From the NCBI RefSeq assembly GCF_000023785.1, contig NC_012982.1:1860001-1924000 (forward strand): a stretch of DNA of 64,000 nt, read 5' to 3'. Position 1 is the stretch's first letter, and each line of letters opens with the position of its first letter. A program made the translations under genes and the position numbers. The DNA comes from Hirschia baltica ATCC 49814 (GTDB lineage Bacteria > Pseudomonadota > Alphaproteobacteria > Caulobacterales > Hyphomonadaceae). The notes under the pieces were generated by a model that saw only the letters and a list, made by a program, of their open reading frames with translations, did not search any database and had not been told where the DNA came from. Below are positions 36,639-45,554 of the stretch, in pieces.

Positions 36639-38888
36639 ATGAGCAAAGCATCCAAAATAGTGCGTCGTACATTCTTGGCTGGGTCGATGGCTATATCTGG
36701 CGGAATTGCATTTGGATATTACGCGGTCAAAAAACCCCACGATAATCCCCTATTGGATGACATTGAACCAGATGAAGCCAGCTTCAATCCTTGGATCAAA
36801 ATATCTCCTGATAAAATCACGCTCATCACACCCCACCCTGATATCGGTCAAGGCGCAGTGTCCATGCAAGCAGCATTGATGGCCGAAGAGATGGATTTAG
36901 AGTTTGGCCAATTCGAAACTAGCTTTGGCGCAACAAGTCCCGCCTATTATAATACAGCAATGGGTCCAGAGCTCTTCCCAGCTCTCGCCACAGACACTAG
37001 CTTCGTGAGAGACAAACTCGGTGATTTTGGCAATTCAGTTTTCAAACTTATGGGACAACAAATAACAGGCGGCTCCTCGTCCACATCTGACAGTTTCCAC
37101 AAACTAAGATTAGCCGGCGCAATTGCTCGCGAAACACTTAAAAAAGCAGCTTCGAAAACCACCGGCATTCCCGTATCGCAACTCAAAACCCAAAGCGGAA
37201 ACGTCATTCTCCCTGATGGCACTCAACTTAAATATATTGAACTAGCCACCTCCGCTGCTTCCATAAAACCAGTCACGAATGTTCAATTACGTCCTGCATC
37301 GCAATGGCGGCTCATTGGAAAACCGATGAAGCGTCTGGATATTGTTGCAAAATCCACCGGCCAACAAAATTACGGAATAGACCTAAAAAAAGATGCAATG
37401 GTTCACGCCACGGTTAAAACCAATCCACGTAAAGGCGGTCTTTTACATAGCTTTGACGCACAAAAAGCAAAGATTATGCGCGGCGTTATCGACATCTTTG
37501 AGATCAAAGGCGGGGTGGCGATCATTGCAGATAATACGTGGAGCGCTTTCCAAGCTGCCGACGCCGTAAGATGCGAATGGGGGCCAGCCCCTTATCCATC
37601 CAATCAAGCTGAACATTGGAAAGAATTAGAAGCCAGTTTTACACCCGAACGCTTAGATAAAGTTTGGCGAGACGACGGAAATACGCAGGCTTCTATAGCT
37701 AATTCAGAAACAGTCTTCCAAGCAGAATACAAAGCGCCCTACGCAGCACATGCACCACTAGAGCCTCTTGGCGCGCTCATAGAGGTCAGTGATGATCGCG
37801 CCGATATTTGGGTATCCCACCAAATACCCGCCGCTGTTGAAAAAATGGTCGCAAGCATTACCGGCCACAAGCCAGAAAATGTATACATCCACAATCAGTA
37901 TTGCGGAGGAAGTTTTGGCCATCGTTTAGAGTTTGATAACATTCTACAAGCCGCCGAAATCGCAAATAAAATGCGCGGCACACCTGTAAAACTAACCTAT
38001 TCCCGCGAAGAAGATATGCTGCATGATTACACCCGCCAAATAGCAATGGCGCGTGGTAAGGGTGTAATTTCCAACGGTAAAATCGAAACCCTCGATCTAT
38101 CATGTGCGTCCGTTTCAGCCGTGAGATCTCAAAGCAAAAGAATGGGAATGCCTATTCCTGGCCCAGATTCCCAAATCGCTTCAGGTATGTGGAACCTAAC
38201 TTATGATATTCCAAACTATCGAATGCGTGGATATGCAGTGCCAGATGGCATCTTAGCACCCACAAGCTCGTGGCGATCTGTTGGCGCTGCAACAGGTGGT
38301 TTCTTTGCTGATTGCTTCATAGATGAGCTCATCCACGAAGCTGGTTTAGACCCGCTTGAAGCTCGTATAATTATGACAAAACATGATGTATCTCGCAAAG
38401 TGCTCGAAGCGGTCGCCGACATGTCAAATTGGGGAAGCCCAATGGCACCAAATCAAGGACGGGGCGTCGCTTTCGTCGAATCCTTTGGCGTACCCGTGGC
38501 GCAAATTGTTGAAGTGACTAACACTACAGACGGTATAAAAATCGACAAAGTCTTTGTTGCAGCTGATGTTGGGAAAATCATAGACCCAATAAATTTCGAT
38601 AATCATGTGAAGGGCGGTGTGGTCTGGGGGCTTGGGCACGCCATGAATGCTGAAATCACCTATTGGGACGGCATGGCCGAACAAACAAATTATCACATGC
38701 ATGCCGGCATGCGCATGCATCAATGTCCTGAGATAATCGTAAGGGGTTTGGAAAATGGCCCAGTTGTCAAAGGTATTGGTGAGCCAACAGTGCCCGTCGC
38801 ACCACCTGCCTTAGCAAACGCTATTTTTGCAGCGACTGGAAAACGTATTCGCGAAATGCCCTTCAACAAACATATCGACTTCATATAG
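36639..38888 (+). CDS. Isoquinoline 1-oxidoreductase-like molybdopterin subunit (Tat-exported)
   Basis: A 749-residue large subunit of the aldehyde oxidase/xanthine dehydrogenase family, IorB-like. The N-terminus has a twin-arginine export signal (RRTFLAGSMAISGG), so the complex is probably moved folded to the periplasm. Cofactor segments include HPDIGQGAVSMQAALMAEEM, YCGGSFGHRLEFD and, near the end, the catalytic glutamate in VKGIGEPTVPVAPPALANA. The substrate may be an N-heterocycle or aldehyde and cannot be read from sequence. An ATG four codons upstream is also possible. It is followed by a dihaem cytochrome gene. Confidence 0.92.
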   Translation: MSKASKIVRRTFLAGSMAISGGIAFGYYAVKKPHDNPLLDDIEPDEASFNPWIKISPDKITLITPHPDIGQGAVSMQAALMAEEMDLEFGQFETSFGATSPAYYNTAMGPELFPALATDTSFVRDKLGDFGNSVFKLMGQQITGGSSSTSDSFHKLRLAGAIARETLKKAASKTTGIPVSQLKTQSGNVILPDGTQLKYIELATSAASIKPVTNVQLRPASQWRLIGKPMKRLDIVAKSTGQQNYGIDLKKDAMVHATVKTNPRKGGLLHSFDAQKAKIMRGVIDIFEIKGGVAIIADNTWSAFQAADAVRCEWGPAPYPSNQAEHWKELEASFTPERLDKVWRDDGNTQASIANSETVFQAEYKAPYAAHAPLEPLGALIEVSDDRADIWVSHQIPAAVEKMVASITGHKPENVYIHNQYCGGSFGHRLEFDNILQAAEIANKMRGTPVKLTYSREEDMLHDYTRQIAMARGKGVISNGKIETLDLSCASVSAVRSQSKRMGMPIPGPDSQIASGMWNLTYDIPNYRMRGYAVPDGILAPTSSWRSVGAATGGFFADCFIDELIHEAGLDPLEARIIMTKHDVSRKVLEAVADMSNWGSPMAPNQGRGVAFVESFGVPVAQIVEVTNTTDGIKIDKVFVAADVGKIIDPINFDNHVKGGVVWGLGHAMNAEITYWDGMAEQTNYHMHAGMRMHQCPEIIVRGLENGPVVKGIGEPTVPVAPPALANAIFAATGKRIREMPFNKHIDFI

Positions 38889-38900
38889 AGGGCAAACCCG

Positions 38901-39545
38901 ATGATTAAATCTATTGCGATTATGATGATTGTCGCGTTTTCCAGCTTAGCCGCATTAGCACAAGAAAAAACGCAAAATGACGGCTTGAAGGTTTGGGCAC
39001 AAATATACGAAGTCTTCTCTCATCCACGCTGTGCCAATTGTCATGTTGGAGAAAACAACAGACCAAAATGGTCAGGGCCATCGTACGAAAAAGCATACAA
39101 CCTCCCAAAAGGAGGTAACATGTATCATGCAATGTATATCAATGCAGGGAAAGACCGCACTGGTGCAACAACCACGCCCTGTGCCACATGCCATCAGCAC
39201 CGGAATGATACCAAACCACATTCACCACCAGGGAGTGACGTTTGGTTATTGCCGCCAGTTGAAATGGAATGGTTTGGCAAGAGCTCAAGCTATATTTGCC
39301 AACAAATTCAAGATCCAGAAAGAAACGGTAATCGCACTTTAGCTGAAATTTCAAAGCATATAGAACATGATGAACTTGTGCATTGGGGGTGGAACCCAGG
39401 TCCTGGGCGTCAACCCGCACCTTATTCAAGCCGTGAAGTAGCTAGATTTATTAAAACCTGGGAAAGTGCTGGCGCACCCTGCCCAATTGAAAACGCAAAT
39501 GATATTTCCACCTATCTTGAAACTCCCAAGCAAGCACAAGAATAA
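38901..39545 (+). CDS. Exported dihaem cytochrome c-like protein
   Basis: A 214-residue precursor with a signal peptide (MIKSIAIMMIVAFSSLAALAQ) and two CxxCH haem motifs, RCANCHVG at about residue 44 and PCATCHQHR at about residue 93. A later PGPGRQPAPYSSREVARF segment and a C-terminal cysteine (GAPCPIE) are also seen. It lies 12 bases downstream of the molybdopterin subunit and is the likely electron acceptor of the periplasmic oxidoreductase. It is not a standard class I cytochrome domain; the family name is unknown to me. Confidence 0.88.
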   Translation: MIKSIAIMMIVAFSSLAALAQEKTQNDGLKVWAQIYEVFSHPRCANCHVGENNRPKWSGPSYEKAYNLPKGGNMYHAMYINAGKDRTGATTTPCATCHQHRNDTKPHSPPGSDVWLLPPVEMEWFGKSSSYICQQIQDPERNGNRTLAEISKHIEHDELVHWGWNPGPGRQPAPYSSREVARFIKTWESAGAPCPIENANDISTYLETPKQAQE

Positions 39546-39557
39546 AAGGATATTCCA

Positions 39558-39884
39558 GTGACAAAGCATTTGCCCATCATCGCTGCCTCAATAATAGGTT
39601 TGCTTTTCAGCGTTATCCTTCAAGAAACAATGTTAGGAATATTTATTTTTGCTGCACTGGGAGCATTGGGTGGGTATTTGGCAACCAGAATGCCCAAAGG
39701 AAGCGAACGCATTTATTGGATCTTTGTATTGGCAACGCTTGGATTATGGATAGCCTCCTTTTCATTTCTAAACCTAAGCGGCATTTGGCTCATCTTACCC
39801 ATGCCAATCACTTTGGGTTATTTCTCTGCGCGGTTGATCAGCCGTTTGACTGGTGACTATCAGAAGCTTTCTTCGGTAAAATAG
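39558..39884 (+). CDS. Small integral membrane protein
   Basis: A 108-residue protein with four predicted hydrophobic segments (about 5-20, 24-42, 51-70 and 74-92) and a short basic tail. No family is recognised. The start is a GTG with AAGGA 8 bases upstream. It follows the cytochrome gene by 12 bases and is probably part of the same operon, perhaps as a membrane partner for electron transfer, though it has no conserved haem-ligand pattern. Confidence 0.75.
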   Translation: MTKHLPIIAASIIGLLFSVILQETMLGIFIFAALGALGGYLATRMPKGSERIYWIFVLATLGLWIASFSFLNLSGIWLILPMPITLGYFSARLISRLTGDYQKLSSVK

Positions 39885-39942
39885 GGACACCAGTCTCATC
39901 GCATAAGACCATTGACAATAAATCCCAAAACACACCAACTTA

Positions 39943-39966
39943 ACCTGCATTTTTGCAGGTGAGGAA
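39943..39966 (+). promoter_or_regulatory. Hairpin abutting the ribosome-binding site of the LysR gene
   Basis: Perfect 7-base arms ACCTGCA and TGCAGGT enclose a TTTT loop (39943-39960). The GAGGAA ribosome-binding site (39961-39966) begins at the very next base, 6 bases before the ATG. The hairpin could affect translation or partly terminate the upstream transcript, although it lacks a following T run. Confidence 0.45.
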
Positions 39967-39972
39967 GTTTTG

Positions 39973-40857
39973 ATGAATTGGGATGATTTAAAGCTCTTAC
40001 TTCTTGTTAGCAGATACCCCATTCTAACCGAGGCAAGTCAAAAACTCGGACAAGACGCCACTACCATTAGTCGACGTCTTAAAAAGCTTGAAACTGAAAT
40101 TGGTCTGACTTTATTTGAACGCACAAGACGAGGTCATATTCTCACCCCCGAAGCTCTGGAAATAGCGGCTCAAGCCGAAGCAATGGAACAATCCATTTTA
40201 AGCATAGCGACCTACGCTCAGACAGAGCAACAAATTGCTGGTCATGTGCGATTAGCAACCACTGAGGGCTTAGGCACTTATTTCATTGCACCCGAAATCG
40301 CCAACTTCACACAACTACATCCAAATATTGCGCTCGATCTTATCGCTATCCCTGGATATGCAAACATATCCAAAAGGGAAGCTGATTTAGCTATCGTTTT
40401 AACACGCCCCCAAAAAGGACGACTTAAAGTCAGAAAGCTCACCGATTATCAACTGGCCCTGTACTCAACACAAAAATATCTGGATGAATTTTCCAACATA
40501 AAATCTAAATCTGATCTCAGCGGTCACACACTTATCGGATATATGGATGAGTTATTATACTCAGACGAGTTGAATTATTATCAAGAAATTTTTCCAGACT
40601 TAAAACCCAGTCTTTGCAGTCCCAGCATTGTCGCCCAATTACAAATGACGCGCTCCGGTGCCGGAATTTCCATCCTCCCTCGTTTCATGGCAGAGAAGCA
40701 TCCAGACCTTGTCCGTATCCTTCCAAATGAAATCAACATTACGCGATCATTCTGGCTCACGACACATCAGGATGCACATTCGCTTGCGCGTATTCAGGCA
40801 GTAAGCGAGTTTCTGGTAAAACTCGTGACAGAAAAACACTCAATTTTATCTAGCTGA
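39973..40857 (+). CDS. LysR-family transcriptional regulator
   Basis: A 294-residue DNA-binding regulator. The N-terminal winged helix-turn-helix (LLLLVSRYPILTEASQKLGQ, then TISRRLKKLETEIGLTLFER) covers about residues 5-60; the effector-binding domain follows (about 88-290). GAGGAA lies 6 bases upstream of the ATG, which is chosen over a TTG one codon earlier. It lies 88 bases downstream of the membrane protein gene of the oxidoreductase cluster on the same strand, so it may control that cluster; LysR genes are more often divergent from their targets, so this is only inference. Confidence 0.93.
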   Translation: MNWDDLKLLLLVSRYPILTEASQKLGQDATTISRRLKKLETEIGLTLFERTRRGHILTPEALEIAAQAEAMEQSILSIATYAQTEQQIAGHVRLATTEGLGTYFIAPEIANFTQLHPNIALDLIAIPGYANISKREADLAIVLTRPQKGRLKVRKLTDYQLALYSTQKYLDEFSNIKSKSDLSGHTLIGYMDELLYSDELNYYQEIFPDLKPSLCSPSIVAQLQMTRSGAGISILPRFMAEKHPDLVRILPNEINITRSFWLTTHQDAHSLARIQAVSEFLVKLVTEKHSILSS

Positions 40858-40979
40858 GATCAGGTCCACAAAAGATTGACAGCCAGCACACAAAAAGCCC
40901 TCATCAATCAGACACGCAAACACCACCAACACTGTACGGCATCGACAATAAATACACAATTTCTAGGCACCGAAGCGAT

Positions 40980-42035
40980 ATGGCATCATCTGAAGCAAAG
41001 CCCCTTCCAATCATCATAGCCCATAGAGGCGCTAGCGGATATCGCCCCGAGCACACCCTAGAATCTTATAAATTGGCTATTGAAATGGGGGCAGACTTTA
41101 TCGAACCCGATCTAGTTATGACAAAAGATGGTGTTTTAATCGCACGCCACGAAAACGAGATAAGCACAACAACGAATGTCACCGATCATCCAGAATTTGC
41201 TTCCCGCAAAACAATCAAAACCATTGAAGGGGAAATTCACACAGGCTGGTTTACGGAAGACTTCACTTTAGCAGAATTAAAAACATTGAAAGCCAAAGAA
41301 CGTCTACCCGATTTGAGACCGAAAAACACGTTATTTGACAACAAGTTAGATATATTAACGCTTGAAGAAATTATTGTATTTGCACGCCAACAGAGCAATC
41401 TAAATAAGCGTAAAATTGGCCTCTATATTGAGCTAAAACACCCCACATATTTCAATGATATTGGCCTACCAATGGAAGATAGCTTTCTAGCTATATTAGA
41501 AAAGAATGACCTAAATTCGCAAACTCCAGACCTGCCGGTTTTTATTCAATGTTTTTGGCCGCATACCTTACAAAAGATCCGTGACAAAACACCTCTTCCT
41601 TTGATTTTACTGCTTGCGACCACCCCGCCAGATCATTCAGTTTTAGAAACTCTAAATATTTCCAAATGGGAAGAGACATTTGAGCCTAACCATTTGAAAT
41701 TTATATCCAATTTCTGTGATGGTATTGGACCAGATTTAAGCTTGGTATTTCCGGCGACGACAGACACCACTCAGCCAACTGAGTCAAAACTCATTCAAAA
41801 TGCACATGCTGCAAATCTTAAAGTCCATGTTTGGACACTTCGCGCAGAAAACGCTATGCTGCCTCATAAATATCGGATCGGACCGGAAGGCGATGCAAGT
41901 AATGCCACCAGCTTTGGGAATCTTGTCGACCTAACACAAGACTTAGTAAGTGCTGGCATTGATGGTTTTTTCACCGATCATACAGACATCGTTTTTAAGG
42001 CTTTGAAGAGTTTTTCAACATCTTCAAAGCCTTAA
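40980..42035 (+). CDS. Glycerophosphodiester phosphodiesterase
   Basis: A 351-residue TIM-barrel enzyme that cleaves glycerophosphodiesters to glycerol 3-phosphate and an alcohol. The catalytic segment IIAHRGASGYRPEHTLESY and the metal ligands in FIEPDLVMTKDGVLIARHENE are intact, as is GIDGFFTDHTD at the end. It is of GlpQ type by length but shows no clear signal peptide, so it may be cytoplasmic or start elsewhere. The last 13 codons coincide with one arm and loop of a large inverted repeat. It converges on the chemoreceptor gene. Confidence 0.93.
   Translation: MASSEAKPLPIIIAHRGASGYRPEHTLESYKLAIEMGADFIEPDLVMTKDGVLIARHENEISTTTNVTDHPEFASRKTIKTIEGEIHTGWFTEDFTLAELKTLKAKERLPDLRPKNTLFDNKLDILTLEEIIVFARQQSNLNKRKIGLYIELKHPTYFNDIGLPMEDSFLAILEKNDLNSQTPDLPVFIQCFWPHTLQKIRDKTPLPLILLLATTPPDHSVLETLNISKWEETFEPNHLKFISNFCDGIGPDLSLVFPATTDTTQPTESKLIQNAHAANLKVHVWTLRAENAMLPHKYRIGPEGDASNATSFGNLVDLTQDLVSAGIDGFFTDHTDIVFKALKSFSTSSKP
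41997..42033. terminator. 13-base perfect inverted repeat at the end of the phosphodiesterase gene
   Basis: Arms AAGGCTTTGAAGA and TCTTCAAAGCCTT flank an 11-base loop. The repeat encodes the last residues of the phosphodiesterase and reaches into its stop codon. It stands between convergent genes, so a bidirectional terminator is the natural reading, but neither side has a T run of the classical kind. Confidence 0.5.
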
Positions 42036-42089
42036 GTTAGTTTGTATTTAAAGTCTATAAAGTCAATAACTTATAGTGCTTGAGCCGAA

Positions 42090-43775
42090 TTATCCAGCTT
42101 GCAATTTTTTAACAAAGTCAGCGGCACGTTCTTGAACATTTTTCGCCTGTCCACTCATACGAACGGCTTCCTCTGCAATCTGCGTTGAGGCCCCTTTCGT
42201 CATACGCGCAATTTCTGAAACTGAGGTAATGCTTGAAGACACACTACTTGCTGCGACAGCAGCTTGCTCAACACTGTGAGCGATTTCCCGTGTCGTTGCT
42301 GTTTGTTCTTCCATTGCTGTAGATATAGATGTCGAAATCTCATCCAGATCCGCAACAACTTTACTTACCACATTTATTGAACCAACCACATTATGTGTTG
42401 CTTCCCTAACTTGTGCGATCTGGCGTGAAACGTCTTCTGTCGCATTAGCAGTTTGCGATGCCAAGTTTTTAACTTCACTTGCAACAACAGCAAACCCCTT
42501 ACCCATATCACCCGCACGTGCAGCTTCTATAGTTGCATTTAGCGCCAGCAAATTAGTTTGCTCAGCAATGTCGGAGATCAAACTAACTACAGATTCAATG
42601 TTTCCAACAATCTCAGTCAGGCTTTCTAATTCACCTGTCACTCGACTATTTGCAAGTGAGCCTTCTTGAGCAGTCGAAGCTGCTTTTGTGACTTGAAAAG
42701 CAATCTCTTGAATCGTTGCAGACATTTCTTCAGCAGCACCAGCAACGGTAGTAATATTCTGAGAAGAAATCTCCGTGGCACCGCTTACTTCATACGCACT
42801 GCTATCAGTCTTTTGAGCACCAGCTGTCACTTCTTCTGTCATAGCTTGCAAATTGGTAATGGCTTGGGAAATATCTCCGATGGAACCCATTACTTGCTGC
42901 TCAAACGCAGTCACGACTTCCTGCAGTATTTTCCGTCTTTCTTCCTCAGCTCTGGCAGCAGCGGCTTGCTGTTCTTTTTCCATTTCTTGGGTTTTCACCA
43001 GATTGATCTGGAACACACTCAAAGCTTTAGACAAATCTCCAATCTCGTCGCCACGAGAATTGTAGGGAATGTTTACATTCAAATCCCCACTGGCCAACAT
43101 TTTAGTTGTATCACTGATACGAGACAATGGCCGTGAAAGCATACGGTGAAACATGAAACCCATACCAACAGACGCCAACAATGTGGCCAGAGTTGCAATT
43201 ATCACAACCAGATAAATTGACTGAAGGTTTGCATCGCTTCGACTTGCAGACGCTTCGGCTTTTTCAGACAAGCCTGCCAAAACAGCTCCCATGGCCACAT
43301 GCGTATCTTCAAGTATCCGGCGTCCTTCACCTTCACCCTCTCTCGCTCTCGCCAAATCAATTGTCTCGGGACGGTTCATCAAATTGATTTGATTTCCCAT
43401 CCAATCATAAGCAAATTTTTTCCAGCTTGTATGAGCTTCATTTAGGGAATCGACAAGTTCAGGAGAGTGCTGTTGAAGCTGTTCAATTGAGAGATTAAAC
43501 CCCATATTGAGTTCGTCTCTAGCAGCCTCAAAACTTTTTTGCGCATCTGCATCAGAAGTTAAAAGAAAACTATCACCTACGAAAGCATGATTGTTTAATT
43601 CTCGCTCAAACCCAAACAGCGTATCTAGTGAAACTCTTAGATCACGAATGCTGTTATTTTCTTCTTTTGCTGCATTAACATTGACAATGTTTGCTCCACC
43701 AGCAACAGCGCATATTGACGCCAACACCATAAAGGCAGCTGACGTTTTTTGGGTAACACTCATTTTACTAATCAT
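42090..43775 (-). CDS. Methyl-accepting chemotaxis protein
   Basis: A 561-residue chemoreceptor. A first membrane helix (about 12-32) is followed by a periplasmic helical bundle resembling CHASE3 (about 35-185), a second helix (about 188-212), a HAMP domain ([20 protein letters not shown]) and the cytoplasmic signalling coiled coil. The conserved tip is [20 protein letters not shown]. There is no C-terminal CheR-binding pentapeptide. The ATG lies one base after the stop of the secreted sensor-like gene. No other che genes are in the window. Confidence 0.95.
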   Translation of the reverse strand: MISKMSVTQKTSAAFMVLASICAVAGGANIVNVNAAKEENNSIRDLRVSLDTLFGFERELNNHAFVGDSFLLTSDADAQKSFEAARDELNMGFNLSIEQLQQHSPELVDSLNEAHTSWKKFAYDWMGNQINLMNRPETIDLARAREGEGEGRRILEDTHVAMGAVLAGLSEKAEASASRSDANLQSIYLVVIIATLATLLASVGMGFMFHRMLSRPLSRISDTTKMLASGDLNVNIPYNSRGDEIGDLSKALSVFQINLVKTQEMEKEQQAAAARAEEERRKILQEVVTAFEQQVMGSIGDISQAITNLQAMTEEVTAGAQKTDSSAYEVSGATEISSQNITTVAGAAEEMSATIQEIAFQVTKAASTAQEGSLANSRVTGELESLTEIVGNIESVVSLISDIAEQTNLLALNATIEAARAGDMGKGFAVVASEVKNLASQTANATEDVSRQIAQVREATHNVVGSINVVSKVVADLDEISTSISTAMEEQTATTREIAHSVEQAAVAASSVSSSITSVSEIARMTKGASTQIAEEAVRMSGQAKNVQERAADFVKKLQAG

Positions 43776-43776
43776 C

Positions 43777-44412
43777 TCAAATAAGTCCCAATTCTTTTCT
43801 ACGCTTTAATTCTGTTAAGTTGATTTCGACAGTTGCTGCGCCGATCGCATTTCCATCATGATCCAATGTAAGGTTCACTTGCGCCGACCAAATTCCACGC
43901 TGGGAATTGAATTCTGGTTCATCTATGAATAGTTCGCCAATGCCAACATCAAATGTTTTCTGAACCTTAGCTTCATCCCCCTGCCAATAATCAGATGTTA
44001 TCGAACTTTGACCAACATTCAGCCCGTTAGCATCCATAACGAAAATCTCATTATATAGCCCACCAGAGGCAGCCTGAACTCTGAGCAAATATGATGAGAC
44101 CGGGCTACCAAGCGCAGTTGCAATTAGGGGCTGCTCTCCAGAACTAACTTTCTCTTCTCGCCACTTCTTATCCAACTCAAGAATTTCTGCTTCAGAAATT
44201 CCTTCCCTACGCCGGTTCGCAGCATTTACTGAGATTTGGACAACATCATTCTGTAAGAACTCACGAATATCTCCAACGACCTCATCATCTATTAAACTTG
44301 TTGCGATTTGACCATTCTCTTGTGCATTTGCAGCCCCTATTGCTCCCATCGGCATTAGAGTTAATGCAATGACAGAAGCGCCTAACCATCGAAGACCATT
44401 CAAATTTTTCAT
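43777..44412 (-). CDS. Secreted sensor-like protein (PDC/Cache-like), unassigned family
   Basis: A 211-residue protein with a cleavable signal peptide ending ANAQ at about residue 31. The mature part has a helix ([25 protein letters not shown]) and then alternating strands with [31 protein letters not shown] and a late [17 protein letters not shown]. This is the layout of PDC/Cache ligand-binding domains that normally form the outer part of receptors. Here it is free of membrane or signalling parts. It lies between a porin and a chemoreceptor gene; the start at 44412 avoids a TTG overlapping the porin. A periplasmic ligand-binding partner is inferred. Confidence 0.82.
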   Translation of the reverse strand: MKNLNGLRWLGASVIALTLMPMGAIGAANAQENGQIATSLIDDEVVGDIREFLQNDVVQISVNAANRRREGISEAEILELDKKWREEKVSSGEQPLIATALGSPVSSYLLRVQAASGGLYNEIFVMDANGLNVGQSSITSDYWQGDEAKVQKTFDVGIGELFIDEPEFNSQRGIWSAQVNLTLDHDGNAIGAATVEINLTELKRRKELGLI

Positions 44413-44429
44413 TATTAGATTCTTTTCAA

Positions 44430-45554
44430 TCAAAATATTTCTATTTGTGCGCGCAACAGAATAGAATCTGCACTGTCATCGCCATAAACTGGGCTGTCTT
44501 TGAATTCTGAGTGAGAATAATTTAGCATAACCCTGAAAAAATTATCGCGGTACCAAGTTGCTCCCGCGACATAAGTGTCTTGCTTCCCACCTTGTGTGAA
44601 ACCATCACTAAGGTCGGCGACATCATAACGTGCTGATACAGCAAACGCACCTCGTCCACCTTTACCAACTGGGTTCTCAACAAAATCTCGTTTAAATAAA
44701 CCATTTTTGTAATTACGGTGTCCGCCCCACATATAACTAGCATCAAGATAATACGCACTCATGGTGGGATCATCGTCACATGAAGCATCGTGACAATTGA
44801 CGCTTGTCAGACCATATTCAGTTTGAAATGAAAGTCCGCCTTTTACGAAAGCACCTTCCACTCCAGTAAATACATCACTCTCTGAAATGGACGGTGTTTT
44901 AATCGTTTTAGCTGCACTCGCCGCATACGGTTTTTGAGAAAAACTAAATGGAGCATCGTCCGCTCCCGTTTTTCTATAACGAGATGAAACACCTAAATGC
45001 AGGACACTATCTTCTCCAGCCGGCTCAGCTGAATAAGTTGCACGCCCTGATACTGACAACAAATCTTGATCAGATGTAACATTTGCATCTGGTCCAAAAA
45101 CACCACCACTGAATGTTAGTGAACCGTGTTTCTTGTAAGCAGCAACTCCCAATGAACGGCTAATCCCGTTTATCTTCGCAATTGAACTACCTTCCATAAA
45201 GGTCGTTGAGTATAAAGATGAGCTTTGCTCTAATCCGTTCGGAACTTTAAAATTCCCAACCCGAACTGTTGTATCACCTTTAATCTCGACAAAGAGATCC
45301 TTTACCTTGATGTCATCGCCAGCAAAATCCACATTGCTGCTAAAATTGTAGTTGCCATAGCTACCTTTAACATCGACGCGGAATAGTCTTAAATCTACGC
45401 CGTCAACCTCGTTGTCACCAGCAACTTCAACGTTTTCATAATCCAGAAAAGCATGTGCACCGAGAGAAACCTTAACTTCTTCTGACACTGCAGTACCTGC
45501 GCACAAGCCAGTAAAAAGTCCTAATTTTATAACGTCATACATCTGAACGCGCAT
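44430..45554 (-). CDS. Outer-membrane porin (OprO/OprP-like)
   Basis: A 374-residue beta-barrel protein. An N-terminal export signal precedes VKVSLGAHAFLDYENVEV and VDLRLFRVDVKGSYGNYNFSS, the start of the OprO/P phosphate-selective porin pattern; VKDLFVEIKGDTTVRVGNFK and the phenylalanine-terminated end (LLRAQIEIF) complete the barrel. AGGA lies 7 bases before the ATG. Two cysteines in CHDASC probably form an outer-loop disulfide. It is the first gene of the porin - sensor - chemoreceptor operon. The permeant ion is unknown. Confidence 0.88.
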   Translation of the reverse strand: MRVQMYDVIKLGLFTGLCAGTAVSEEVKVSLGAHAFLDYENVEVAGDNEVDGVDLRLFRVDVKGSYGNYNFSSNVDFAGDDIKVKDLFVEIKGDTTVRVGNFKVPNGLEQSSSLYSTTFMEGSSIAKINGISRSLGVAAYKKHGSLTFSGGVFGPDANVTSDQDLLSVSGRATYSAEPAGEDSVLHLGVSSRYRKTGADDAPFSFSQKPYAASAAKTIKTPSISESDVFTGVEGAFVKGGLSFQTEYGLTSVNCHDASCDDDPTMSAYYLDASYMWGGHRNYKNGLFKRDFVENPVGKGGRGAFAVSARYDVADLSDGFTQGGKQDTYVAGATWYRDNFFRVMLNYSHSEFKDSPVYGDDSADSILLRAQIEIF

